Shown here piece after piece: positions 6,973 through 12,413 of a DNA stretch of 12,413 nt. The position numbers and the translations under genes are program-made. Source of the DNA: URNF01 sp045543675 (GTDB lineage Bacteria; Bacillota; Clostridia; Oscillospirales; Acutalibacteraceae); the NCBI GenBank assembly GCA_045543675.1, contig JAZPXM010000082.1:1-12413 (forward strand). The letters are read 5' to 3'. Each line of letters begins with the position of its first letter. The stretch's first letter is position 1. The notes beneath the pieces were generated by a model. It did no database searches. It was not told where the DNA came from and was given only the letters and a program-made list of their open reading frames with translations.

Positions 6973-7001
6973 TTTACATTTTTTGACAGATATGCTATAC
7001 T
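6973..7001 (+). promoter_or_regulatory. Promoter of the hydrogenase maturation operon
   Basis: TTTACA (6973-6978), 17 bases, TATACT (6996-7001), with TG one base before the -10. Start would be near 7008. A TTGACA at 6984-6989 is only six bases from the -10 and is not the -35. This promoter places about 105 bases of leader before the first gene. Confidence 0.8.
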
Positions 7002-7007
7002 GTAATA

Positions 7008-7111
7008 AAGAAGTTTGCTGACGTTAAGGGTTCGTCCCGAGACGGAAGGGATGTATAGTGTATCAAAGACAGACGTATACCTCCCTTTGTAGCAAAGGGA
7101 GGTATTTTTTT
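7008..7111 (+). promoter_or_regulatory. Structured leader with antiterminator: candidate riboswitch or attenuator of the hyd operon
   Basis: The leader can adopt two exclusive states. In one, 7077-7089 pairs with 7093-7105 to make a terminator. In the other, 7046-7057 pairs with 7076-7087 (11 of 12 positions; the only mismatch is T7052 with C7081), which destroys the terminator and frees the ribosome site GGGAGG (7097-7102). Upstream, CGTC (7033-7036) can pair with either GACG at 7020-7023 or GACG at 7041-7044, and TCCC (7035-7038) can pair with GGGA (7048-7051), which would block the antiterminator. This nested logic is what a metabolite- or protein-sensing attenuator shows. I could not match it to a known riboswitch class. 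Seen: the pairings. Inferred: regulation. The signal is unknown. Confidence 0.65.
7077..7111 (+). terminator. Leader terminator overlapping the ribosome binding site
   Basis: A perfect 13-bp stem (7077-7089 with 7093-7105), loop TAG, followed by a run of T to 7111, directly before the ATG at 7112. The 3' arm contains GGGAGG, the ribosome site of the first gene, so the hairpin could block both elongation and translation. Confidence 0.85.
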
Positions 7112-7366
7112 ATGGAAAACAGAGTAGCGCTTATCGGCTTTGTAGTGGATAAGGAAACGGCGGTAGAAGACCTAAATCGTTTACTGCACGACTACAAAGA
7201 TTATGTGATCGGCAGAATGGGTATCCCGTACAGACAGCGCGGTATAAACCTTATCAGCGTGGTAATGGATGCACCTGCCGATGCGGTCAGCGCCTTAACG
7301 GGCAAAGCGGGGATGATTGACGGGGTAACCGCTAAGGCGGTATATTCTAAACTCCCCGAAGCGTAA
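7112..7366 (+). CDS. TM1266-family putative regulator of the [FeFe]-hydrogenase system
   Basis: An 84-residue protein with the compact beta-alpha-beta-beta-alpha-beta layout of the TM1266 family (ferredoxin/ACT-like fold, like the NikR C-terminal domain), which is typically encoded beside HydE, HydF and HydG. Family-like stretches: ENRVALIGFVVDKETAVEDL, LLHDYKDYVIGRMGIPYR and GINLISVVMDAP. Its biochemical role is not established; the family name as a regulator rests on gene context and fold. No DNA-binding domain is present. ATG at 7112 gives the usual family length; an in-frame GTG at 7058 would add 18 residues encoded by the terminator stem and is less likely. It is the first gene of the operon; hydE starts one base after its stop, so translation is probably coupled. 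Confidence 0.88.
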   Translation: MENRVALIGFVVDKETAVEDLNRLLHDYKDYVIGRMGIPYRQRGINLISVVMDAPADAVSALTGKAGMIDGVTAKAVYSKLPEA

Positions 7367-7367
7367 T

Positions 7368-8408
7368 ATGTTATCCCGTATTAAAAAATTAAGAGATACG
7401 CATACCTTGTGTGCAGACGACTTTGCGGCTTTGCTGACGACGACCGATGCAAACGCGCTGAAATTTTTGCGTGAACAGGCGGTAGCGGTGCGCCGGCAAC
7501 ATTACGGCAACACGGTGTATGTCCGCGGGTTGATCGAATTTACAAATTACTGTAAAAACGATTGCTATTACTGCGGTATTCGCTGTTCTAACCGTAAAGC
7601 AGAGCGGTACCGTTTGGACGAACAACAGATTTTAGAGTGCTGTGACGCGGGGTATGTACTGGGCTACCGTACGTTCGTATTGCAAGGGGGAGAAGACCCC
7701 GCATACACCCCAAAGCGCATCGAAAAGCTGGTAGCCGACATCAAAACGGCACACCCCGATTGCGCGGTCACGTTGTCGGTAGGCGAACAGGAGAAAGACA
7801 CCTACCGTCTTTGGCGCGAAGCGGGTGCTGACCGCTATTTACTCCGTCACGAGACAGCAGATGCAGACCATTACAGCCAACTGCACCCCGCGCGGTTAAC
7901 ATTGCAGGACCGCAAGCGGTGTTTGTGGGATCTGAAAGACTTGGGATACCAAGTGGGATGCGGTTTTATGGTGGGTTCACCTTTTCAGACGGTGGAACAC
8001 CTGGTGAAAGATCTGCAATTTATCAGCGAATTGCAACCGGATATGGTGGGGATAGGCCCCTTTATCCCGCATAAAGATACCCCGTTTGGCAACCAAACGG
8101 CAGGTAGTGTGGATATGACGTTACGGTTGCTGTCTATGATACGGCTGATGTTGCCGCGGGTGCTGTTGCCTGCGACCACGGCGCTGGGCACTTTGCAGGA
8201 TAATGGCAGAGAAAACGGCATTTTGGCGGGCGCTAACGTGTGTATGCCGAATTTATCCCCTGCCGACGTGCGTAAAAAATACGCGTTGTATGACAACAAA
8301 CGTGCATTTGGCAGTGAAGCCGCCGAAGAAATTGAAACTTTGAAAAAACGTATGGACGCTATCGGCTACCAAGTGGTGGTGGACCGAGGCGATAGAAAGG
8401 AGATTTAA
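7368..8408 (+). CDS. hydE: [FeFe]-hydrogenase H-cluster maturase HydE (radical SAM)
   Basis: A 346-residue radical SAM enzyme needed to build the bridging dithiolate part of the H-cluster, in the cytoplasm. It belongs to the BioB/ThiH-like radical SAM group. The cluster motif CKNDCYYC gives Cys62, Cys66 and Cys69 (CX3CX2C), preceded by RGLIEFTNY as usual for HydE. Other family stretches: FVLQGGEDP, LSVGEQ, DRYLLRHETAD, LKDLGYQVGCGFMVGSPFQT and MVGIGPFIPH. The C-terminal region has no cysteines after the GANVCMPN stretch, so the second, non-essential [4Fe-4S] site found in Thermotoga HydE is missing. No strong ribosome site precedes the ATG, which is one base after the regulator stop; coupled translation is likely. 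The family assignment is secure. Confidence 0.96.
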   Translation: MLSRIKKLRDTHTLCADDFAALLTTTDANALKFLREQAVAVRRQHYGNTVYVRGLIEFTNYCKNDCYYCGIRCSNRKAERYRLDEQQILECCDAGYVLGYRTFVLQGGEDPAYTPKRIEKLVADIKTAHPDCAVTLSVGEQEKDTYRLWREAGADRYLLRHETADADHYSQLHPARLTLQDRKRCLWDLKDLGYQVGCGFMVGSPFQTVEHLVKDLQFISELQPDMVGIGPFIPHKDTPFGNQTAGSVDMTLRLLSMIRLMLPRVLLPATTALGTLQDNGRENGILAGANVCMPNLSPADVRKKYALYDNKRAFGSEAAEEIETLKKRMDAIGYQVVVDRGDRKEI

Positions 8409-8410
8409 GT

Positions 8411-9829
8411 ATGTATAACCCGAAATCCATGAAAGCAGAAGAGTTTATCGACCATAACGAAATTGAAGAAACCTTGCGGTATGCCGATGAACATAAAACC
8501 GACCGTGAACTGATTGATGCCATTTTGGCAAAGGCAAGAGAGTATAAAGGTCTTACCCACCGCGAAGCGTCGGTGTTGCTCGCTTGCGAATTGGAAGACA
8601 AAAACCAGGAAATTTACGCGCTTGCCGAACAAATTAAACAAGACTTTTACGGCAACCGTATCGTGATGTTCGCCCCGCTGTATCTTTCCAATTACTGCGT
8701 CAACGGCTGTCTGTACTGTCCGTATCATATGAAGAACAAACATATCGCGCGCAAAAAACTGACGCAAGAAGAAATCAAAGCGGAAGTTATTGCGTTGCAG
8801 GATATGGGACATAAGCGGTTGGCGCTGGAAGCGGGTGAAGACCCGAAAAACAATCCCATCGAGTATATTTTGGAGTCTATCAAAACCATTTACTCCATTA
8901 AACATAAAAACGGCGCTATCCGCCGCGTAAACGTCAACATTGCGGCGACCACGGTGGAAAACTACAAAAAGTTAAAGGACGCAGGGATAGGCACCTACAT
9001 TTTGTTCCAGGAAACCTATCACAAAGAAACGTACGAACGGTTACATCCCACCGGTCCGAAAAGCAACTATTGCTACCACACCGAAGCGCATGACCGCGCC
9101 ATGGAAGCGGGCATTGATGACGTCGGTTTGGGCGTGCTGTTCGGTCTGGAACTGTACCGTTATGAATTTGCGGGTCTGTTGATGCACGCAGAACACCTGG
9201 AAGCGGTGTTTGGTGTCGGTCCGCATACCATCAGCGTACCGCGCGTGTGCCCTGCGGACGATATTGACCCGGGTGCGTTTGATAACGGCATTTCGGAAGA
9301 TACGTTTGCCAAAATCGTCGCGTGTATCCGCGTAGCGGTGCCGTATACGGGTATGATCGTGTCTACACGTGAAAGTCCCAAAGCGCGTGAACGCGTATTG
9401 CATTTAGGTGTATCGCAGATTTCGGGCGGCTCGCGTACCAGCGTTGGCGGTTACGTCAATCCCGAACCCGAAGAAGAAAATTCCGCACAGTTTGAAGTGT
9501 CCGACCACCGCACGTTAGACGAAGTGGTGAAATGGTTAATGGAAATGGGCTATCTGCCGTCTTTCTGTACGGCGTGCTACCGTGAAGGCAGAACGGGTGA
9601 CCGTTTTATGGCGCTGTGTAAATCAAGACAGATCCATAACTGCTGTCTGCCTAATGCGTTGATGACCTTGAAAGAATATCTTTGTGATTATGCGAGCGAT
9701 GAGACCAAAGCGGTGGGCGAAAAATTGATTATGCAGCAGATAAACGATATTCCCAATGAAAAAGTAAGGGGTATCGTTGCCGAACGTCTGGGACTTATTG
9801 CGGACGGCGAACGCGATTTCCGTTTCTGA
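8411..9829 (+). CDS. hydG: [FeFe]-hydrogenase H-cluster maturase HydG (tyrosine lyase)
   Basis: A 472-residue radical SAM enzyme that splits tyrosine into p-cresol and dehydroglycine and turns the latter into the CO and CN ligands delivered on an iron-cysteine unit. The SAM-cluster motif YCVNGCLYC gives Cys96, Cys100 and Cys103. The second, auxiliary cluster has the full CX2CX22C set at Cys386, Cys389 and Cys412 (CTAC ... NCC), which distinguishes HydG from the thiamine enzyme ThiH. Other stretches: LALEAGEDPKNNP, FQETYHKETYERLHP, GLGVLFGL and SVPRVCPA, followed by ISGGSRTSVGGY. Length is normal. AAAGGAGA (8398-8405) lies before the ATG at 8411, two bases after hydE ends. The family assignment is secure. 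Confidence 0.97.
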   Translation: MYNPKSMKAEEFIDHNEIEETLRYADEHKTDRELIDAILAKAREYKGLTHREASVLLACELEDKNQEIYALAEQIKQDFYGNRIVMFAPLYLSNYCVNGCLYCPYHMKNKHIARKKLTQEEIKAEVIALQDMGHKRLALEAGEDPKNNPIEYILESIKTIYSIKHKNGAIRRVNVNIAATTVENYKKLKDAGIGTYILFQETYHKETYERLHPTGPKSNYCYHTEAHDRAMEAGIDDVGLGVLFGLELYRYEFAGLLMHAEHLEAVFGVGPHTISVPRVCPADDIDPGAFDNGISEDTFAKIVACIRVAVPYTGMIVSTRESPKARERVLHLGVSQISGGSRTSVGGYVNPEPEEENSAQFEVSDHRTLDEVVKWLMEMGYLPSFCTACYREGRTGDRFMALCKSRQIHNCCLPNALMTLKEYLCDYASDETKAVGEKLIMQQINDIPNEKVRGIVAERLGLIADGERDFRF

Positions 9830-9838
9830 GGTGATAGT

Positions 9839-11026
9839 ATGAGCAGTATGCAACAGACCCCCGCGGGCGAGCGGGTGCATATCGCCTTTTTCGGTAGACG
9901 TAACGCGGGTAAATCCAGCGTTGTCAACGCGTTTACGGGTCAAAATCTCGCTATCGTATCGGATGTTAAGGGTACCACCACCGACCCCGTCAAAAAGGCA
10001 ATGGAGTTGGCGCCTTTAGGCCCCGTAATGATTATTGATACCCCCGGTATTGATGACGAAGGCGCTTTGGGTGAAATGCGGGTGAATAAAACACGGCAGG
10101 TGCTGAATAAAACCGACCTTGCCGTGGTGGTTGTGGATGCGACAGCACCCACCGACCCTGCCGATACGGCACTGATTACTTTGATAGAGCAAAAAAGGAT
10201 TCCGTATATTTTGGTGAAGAATAAAGCGGATTTACTGCCTGCCATACCGCAGGATGACACCTTGTACGTCAGCGCCAAAACGGGTCTGCATATCCACGAA
10301 TTAAAAGAATTGGCGGCCAAAAAAGCGGCCACAGCCGCACCCCGTCATCCGCTGGTTGCAGATTTACTGCAGGCGGGGGATACGGTGGTGCTGGTGACCC
10401 CGATAGATAAAGCCGCACCTAAAGGGCGCTTGATTTTACCGCAACAGTTGACCATCCGTGATATTTTAGACGCGGGCGGTATGCCGCTTCTTTGCAGAGA
10501 CACCGAATTGCCGTTGCTGTTGCAAGCGTTAAAAGCACCGCCCCGCCTGGTGATTACCGACAGTCAGGTGTTTGGCAAGGTGAGTAAAATGGTGCCCAAA
10601 GACGTGCCGTTGACGTCTTTCTCGATGTTAATGGCGCGGTATAAGGGCGATTTACCGTTGGCGGTGAAAGGTGCCGCGGCGGTGGATACGCTGAAAGCAG
10701 GGGATAAGGTGCTGATAGCGGAAGGGTGCACCCACCACCGCCAATGTGAAGATATCGGCACGGTGAAAATTCCGCGTTGGATCAAAGAGCGCATCGGTTT
10801 TGCCCCTGAGTACACCTTTGTGTCGGGTACGGAATTCCCCGAAGATGTGACGGCGTATAAAATGGTTATCCATTGCGGTGCGTGCACCTTAAATGAGCGG
10901 GAAGTGAAATACCGCTTGCGGTGTTGCGCAGACCAGGGCGTTCCCGTGACCAATTACGGCGTATTTATCGCGTATTTGAACGGCATTTTGCCCCGCACCC
11001 TGCAACCGTTCCCGGAATATGAATAA
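9839..11026 (+). CDS. hydF: [FeFe]-hydrogenase H-cluster maturation GTPase HydF
   Basis: A 395-residue GTPase scaffold on which the diiron subcluster made by HydE and HydG is assembled before transfer to apo-hydrogenase. The N-terminal Era/TrmE-like G domain shows the P-loop GRRNAGKS (19-26), GTTTDP (45-50, switch I), DTPG (67-70) and NKAD (128-131). The middle is the dimerisation domain. The C-terminal cluster-binding domain has the full CXHX46CXXC set: Cys297, His299, Cys346 and Cys349. All features of a working HydF are present. GAGGTGAT lies just before the ATG at 9839; hydG ends nine bases earlier and its TGA overlaps this ribosome site. It is the last gene of the operon, followed by a perfect terminator. 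Confidence 0.97.
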   Translation: MSSMQQTPAGERVHIAFFGRRNAGKSSVVNAFTGQNLAIVSDVKGTTTDPVKKAMELAPLGPVMIIDTPGIDDEGALGEMRVNKTRQVLNKTDLAVVVVDATAPTDPADTALITLIEQKRIPYILVKNKADLLPAIPQDDTLYVSAKTGLHIHELKELAAKKAATAAPRHPLVADLLQAGDTVVLVTPIDKAAPKGRLILPQQLTIRDILDAGGMPLLCRDTELPLLLQALKAPPRLVITDSQVFGKVSKMVPKDVPLTSFSMLMARYKGDLPLAVKGAAAVDTLKAGDKVLIAEGCTHHRQCEDIGTVKIPRWIKERIGFAPEYTFVSGTEFPEDVTAYKMVIHCGACTLNEREVKYRLRCCADQGVPVTNYGVFIAYLNGILPRTLQPFPEYE

Positions 11027-11030
11027 CATG

Positions 11031-11069
11031 AAAAAACAGGATGCAACGTTTCGTTGCATCCTGTTTTTT
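11031..11069 (+). terminator. Bidirectional intrinsic terminator between hydF and the M48 gene
   Basis: A perfect 18-bp inverted repeat (11031-11048 with 11052-11069), loop TTT, with six A at the left and a T run at the right. It begins five bases after the hydF stop and also serves the leftward M48 gene, whose stop is at 11082. Confidence 0.93.
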
Positions 11070-11081
11070 TGAGTAGAAATG

Positions 11082-11999
11082 CTAAATTTTAAGTGTTTTT
11101 TTGAATTCTTCCGATTGTGCAAATTGCCGCGCTTCAAATGCACGAACTGCTAACAACGGATGTGACAGATTTTTTGTCAGCAAAAATTCCAGTCCCTTAT
11201 TAATTAGGTTTTTATCCATATTTTTTCGGTATTCTGTTGCTTGTTCCATAAACAAATTTTTATCAATTTCTTGGTCAAGATGAATTGTACCACCTGCAAG
11301 TCGCATCATAGTTTCAATAACAGGTTCAGCACTGCCGCAACAAATAACGGCAATTCTATCGGCAGAAAACTCGCTACATCTATCCCAATGATAAAAGGCA
11401 AGTTCCAAAGCACTATCTACGGTGGACACAATATTTCCCGCGATGTTCCCTAAAAGACCCTTGCCATCCAAATAGCACACCAATTCTTGCACGCCGAACA
11501 TCGCCCTATCAAGTACGACATCTGCGACCATCTTATATAAAGAATGCTTGCAGGCAATATGACCGCACTCGTGGGCGAGAACGGCATAGATTTCATCGTC
11601 TTCTAGACATTCAATCAAACCGGAATGTATCACTATGGTGAATTTCTCCGTTCCGTATTCATAGGCGTTGATAGTTCTATCAAGTTTAAGATATAATTCT
11701 GGCATTTCAATGCCGATTTTTTTAGTGATGCTTTTCACTATGTTATATATCTTGGGAAGCTGTTTTTCGGTTATATGAACCATAGAAGACATATTAACCA
11801 TATTGTCAATCTTATCATTCATTACAGACCAAACTTTACTACAAATCATATCGAGAAGCGGAATCTTCTTTAATGCAATTAAAGCGTTGTGATCCACGCT
11901 GTGTATAAATTGCTCGCAATCAATGGGTGTCTTTTGTTTTAGATTTTGCTCTACGATTTTTTTGGTCCATCTTTTCGCTTTTTGTTTTTGTAACCACAT
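11082..11999 (-). CDS. M48-family zinc metallopeptidase
   Basis: A 305-residue peptidase with the zinc motif HECGH (143-147; the HEXXH glutamate is Glu144) and the third ligand in EFSADRIAV (Glu210, with Asp214 as in the M48 EXXXD motif). The stretch TINAYEYGTEKFTIVIHSGLI just before the helix is the usual M48 edge strand. There is no N-terminal signal peptide (MWLQKQKAKRWTKK is basic and soluble) and no clear membrane segment, unlike HtpX or Ste24, so it should be cytoplasmic; the substrate is unknown. The ATG at 11999 has GGGGGA (12013-12008) upstream. The gene is visibly AT-richer than the hyd genes, suggesting a different history. It has no promoter of its own close by; the nearest drives the structured RNA upstream, so its expression should depend on readthrough of the terminator at 12046-12019. 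Confidence 0.88.
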   Translation of the reverse strand: MWLQKQKAKRWTKKIVEQNLKQKTPIDCEQFIHSVDHNALIALKKIPLLDMICSKVWSVMNDKIDNMVNMSSMVHITEKQLPKIYNIVKSITKKIGIEMPELYLKLDRTINAYEYGTEKFTIVIHSGLIECLEDDEIYAVLAHECGHIACKHSLYKMVADVVLDRAMFGVQELVCYLDGKGLLGNIAGNIVSTVDSALELAFYHWDRCSEFSADRIAVICCGSAEPVIETMMRLAGGTIHLDQEIDKNLFMEQATEYRKNMDKNLINKGLEFLLTKNLSHPLLAVRAFEARQFAQSEEFKKTLKI

Positions 12000-12018
12000 T
12001 TTAATATTCCCCCAAATT

Positions 12019-12046
12019 AAAAAAGTGCGCAGCCGAAGCTACGCAC
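12019..12046 (-). terminator. UUCG-capped intrinsic terminator before the M48 gene
   Basis: On the minus strand GTGCGTAGC (12046-12038), loop TTCG, GCTGCGCAC (12033-12025), then six T (12024-12019). The nine-pair stem has one G-T pair. It ends five bases before the ribosome site of the M48 gene, in a position where attenuators lie. Confidence 0.85.
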
Positions 12047-12177
12047 CGAAAAACGCATCTCCGATTGCTGCGACACAATTCTGCCATTCACGCGGGAATG
12101 CAAGAAAAGAGAATGCATTTTTACCGAAATAAAAATACAATCCCGTCGTTAGTGGCAAATATAGAATTGTGTCGCAC
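12019..12177 (-). ncRNA. Candidate structured leader RNA or small RNA upstream of the M48 gene
   Basis: A promoter at 12210-12182 predicts a start near 12177-12175. The RNA would then open with TGCGACACAATTCT (12176-12163), which pairs perfectly over 14 bases with AGAATTGTGTCGCA (12082-12069). Inside this closing stem are GCCA/TGGC (12156-12153 with 12086-12083), CGGGA/TCCCG, a 7-bp AU stem (about 12136-12117) and an alternative CATTC/GAATG hairpin (12100-12085). The terminator at 12046-12019 follows. The unit is thus a promoter, a closed multi-stem RNA and a terminator within about 190 bases. It contains no convincing reading frame. It could be a free small RNA or the sensing part of a leader for the M48 gene; a non-autonomous mobile element with 14-bp inverted ends would also look like this, though the tight fit of the promoter argues against that. 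Confidence 0.6.
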
Positions 12178-12181
12178 ATTT

Positions 12182-12210
12182 AGTTTACCACGAAAAACTA
12201 ATTTTGTAAA
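12182..12210 (-). promoter_or_regulatory. Promoter of the structured RNA / M48 unit
   Basis: On the minus strand TTTACA (12210-12205), 17 bases, TAAACT (12187-12182), with TG one base before the -10. The predicted start is within two bases of the RNA's closing stem. Confidence 0.7.
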
Positions 12211-12218
12211 TAGAAAAT

Positions 12219-12238
12219 GGGCGATTCGTGAATCGCCC
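12219..12238. repeat. Short palindrome sharing arms with the element at 1083-1168
   Basis: GGGCGATTC (12219-12227), GT, GAATCGCCC (12230-12238): a perfect 9-bp inverted repeat with a 2-base centre. The arms equal those of the long element at 1083-1168, and both copies continue with CCT. It lies just outside the RNA promoter and just left of the insertion sequence. Confidence 0.7.
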
Positions 12239-12285
12239 CTACGGACATAAAAAAGCGACGGCGTAAAACGTCATTGAAGTGGTAT

Positions 12286-12325
12286 AGTGATGGTAGACAC
12301 AAAAAAGTGTCTACCATCACTTTTT
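12286..12325 (+). terminator. Perfect 15-bp hairpin with T run inside the insertion sequence end
   Basis: AGTGATGGTAGACAC (12286-12300), loop of six A, GTGTCTACCATCACT (12307-12321), then T to 12325. It has terminator form and probably shields the transposase from outside transcription. Confidence 0.75.
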
Positions 12326-12356
12326 ATGTTAGAATAAAAGAAAGGGAGTGATTGTA

Positions 12357-12413
12357 ATGGGAAGACCAAAAGGCGGAACAAATATTAGTCACAGTAAAGA
12401 AGAAAAGTTGGCA
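12357..12413 (+). CDS. Transposase (possibly IS3-type OrfA), N-terminal 19 residues only
   Basis: The frame opens with ATG at 12357, 8 bases after GGGAG (12344-12348), and runs off the window edge. The start MGRPKGGTNISHSKEEKLA resembles the N-terminus of clostridial helix-turn-helix transposase subunits, in which a basic GRPKGG lead precedes a helical EEKL region. Only 19 codons are present, so the family (IS3-like is my best guess) rests on this short match and on the hairpin just upstream. Confidence 0.55.
   Translation, partial: MGRPKGGTNISHSKEEKLA

Larger units (their letters stand above)
12275..12413 (+). mobile_element. Left end of an insertion sequence (cut by the window edge)
   Basis: A transposase-like start codon region is preceded by a long hairpin, as at the left end of several insertion sequences. 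The exact left boundary cannot be set because the right end is outside the window; a TG at 12275-12276 is the likeliest first base pair. TATAGT (12283-12288) preceded by TG could be the -10 of a promoter completed only when the ends join in a circle, as known for IS3-family elements; this is inference. Confidence 0.5.

Noticed and set aside
6984..7001. TTGACA at 6984-6989 as the -35 of the hyd promoter
   Set aside because: It is six bases from the -10; TTTACA at 6973-6978 has the proper 17-base spacing.
7058..7111. GTG at 7058 as the main start of the TM1266-like gene
   Set aside because: The added 18 residues come from the terminator stem and exceed the usual family length; kept only as a possible regulatory frame.
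12069..12176. Reading the 14-bp inverted repeat as the ends of a small mobile element (MITE)
   Set aside because: No target-site duplication is visible at its edges, and the promoter and terminator fit it as a transcript; not fully excluded, so listed as a refuting test.
12065..12250. Plus-strand frame of about 60 codons across the structured RNA
   Set aside because: It has no ribosome site and runs through the inverted repeat and the palindrome at 12219-12238; its codons are explained by the RNA pairing.
1..12413. CRISPR array, tRNA or rRNA
   Set aside because: No regularly spaced direct repeats and no tRNA- or rRNA-like segments were seen on either strand by eye.

Overview
The window reads as a piece of chromosome from a strictly anaerobic, fermentative member of the Bacillota (class Clostridia, gut type). 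The reasons are the [FeFe]-hydrogenase maturation operon in the order TM1266-like regulator, hydE, hydG, hydF; a PaaK-type acyl-CoA ligase next to a tandem-ACT protein; a small malic enzyme; a DUF6809-like small protein; and strong Gram-positive Shine-Dalgarno sequences, extended -10 promoters and short GC-hairpin/U-tract terminators. Genus and species cannot be read from the sequence. No rRNA, tRNA or CRISPR array was seen.

Layout, left to right. (1) 3-1077: the 3' end of a phenylacetate-CoA ligase gene, a tandem-ACT protein and a perfect 18-bp bidirectional terminator. (2) 1078-1326: no gene, but several palindromic elements, including one that closes on two internal hairpins. (3) 1327-1608: a DUF6809-like gene, converging with 2 bp to spare on a leftward cluster. 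(4) 5864-1611 on the minus strand: an Ldh2-family 2-hydroxyacid dehydrogenase, a malic enzyme and an unassigned two-domain protein (amidotransferase-like N-terminus, alpha/alpha-toroid C-terminus). (5) 6043-6969: an unrecognised membrane protein with a TTG start. (6) 6973-11069: the hydrogenase maturation operon, with its own promoter, a leader with mutually exclusive terminator and antiterminator, four tightly packed genes and a perfect terminator. (7) 11082-12177, minus strand: a visibly AT-richer M48 metallopeptidase gene preceded by a promoter, a roughly 155-nt structured RNA and an intrinsic terminator. (8) 12219-12413: a second copy of the palindrome core and the left part of an insertion sequence, cut by the window edge.

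How the genes work together. HydE, HydG and HydF jointly assemble the diiron subcluster of [FeFe] hydrogenase; the structural hydrogenase is not in the window. The dehydrogenase and malic enzyme together would interconvert oxaloacetate or pyruvate, malate and lactate, and so balance reduced cofactors, which fits a hydrogen-producing fermenter. The PaaK/ACT pair usually handles aryl-CoA formation from aromatic amino acid breakdown.

The two most interesting items are both RNA-level. One is the hyd leader (7008-7111), whose terminator 3' arm contains the ribosome binding site of the first gene and whose 5' arm can pair instead with an upstream segment. The other is the minus-strand RNA at 12177-12019: its predicted 5' end falls on the first base or two of a 14-bp closing stem, and it ends in a UUCG-capped terminator just before the M48 start codon. 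Neither matched a riboswitch or sRNA class I could recognise by eye. All calls come from reading the sequence; no database search or folding program was run.
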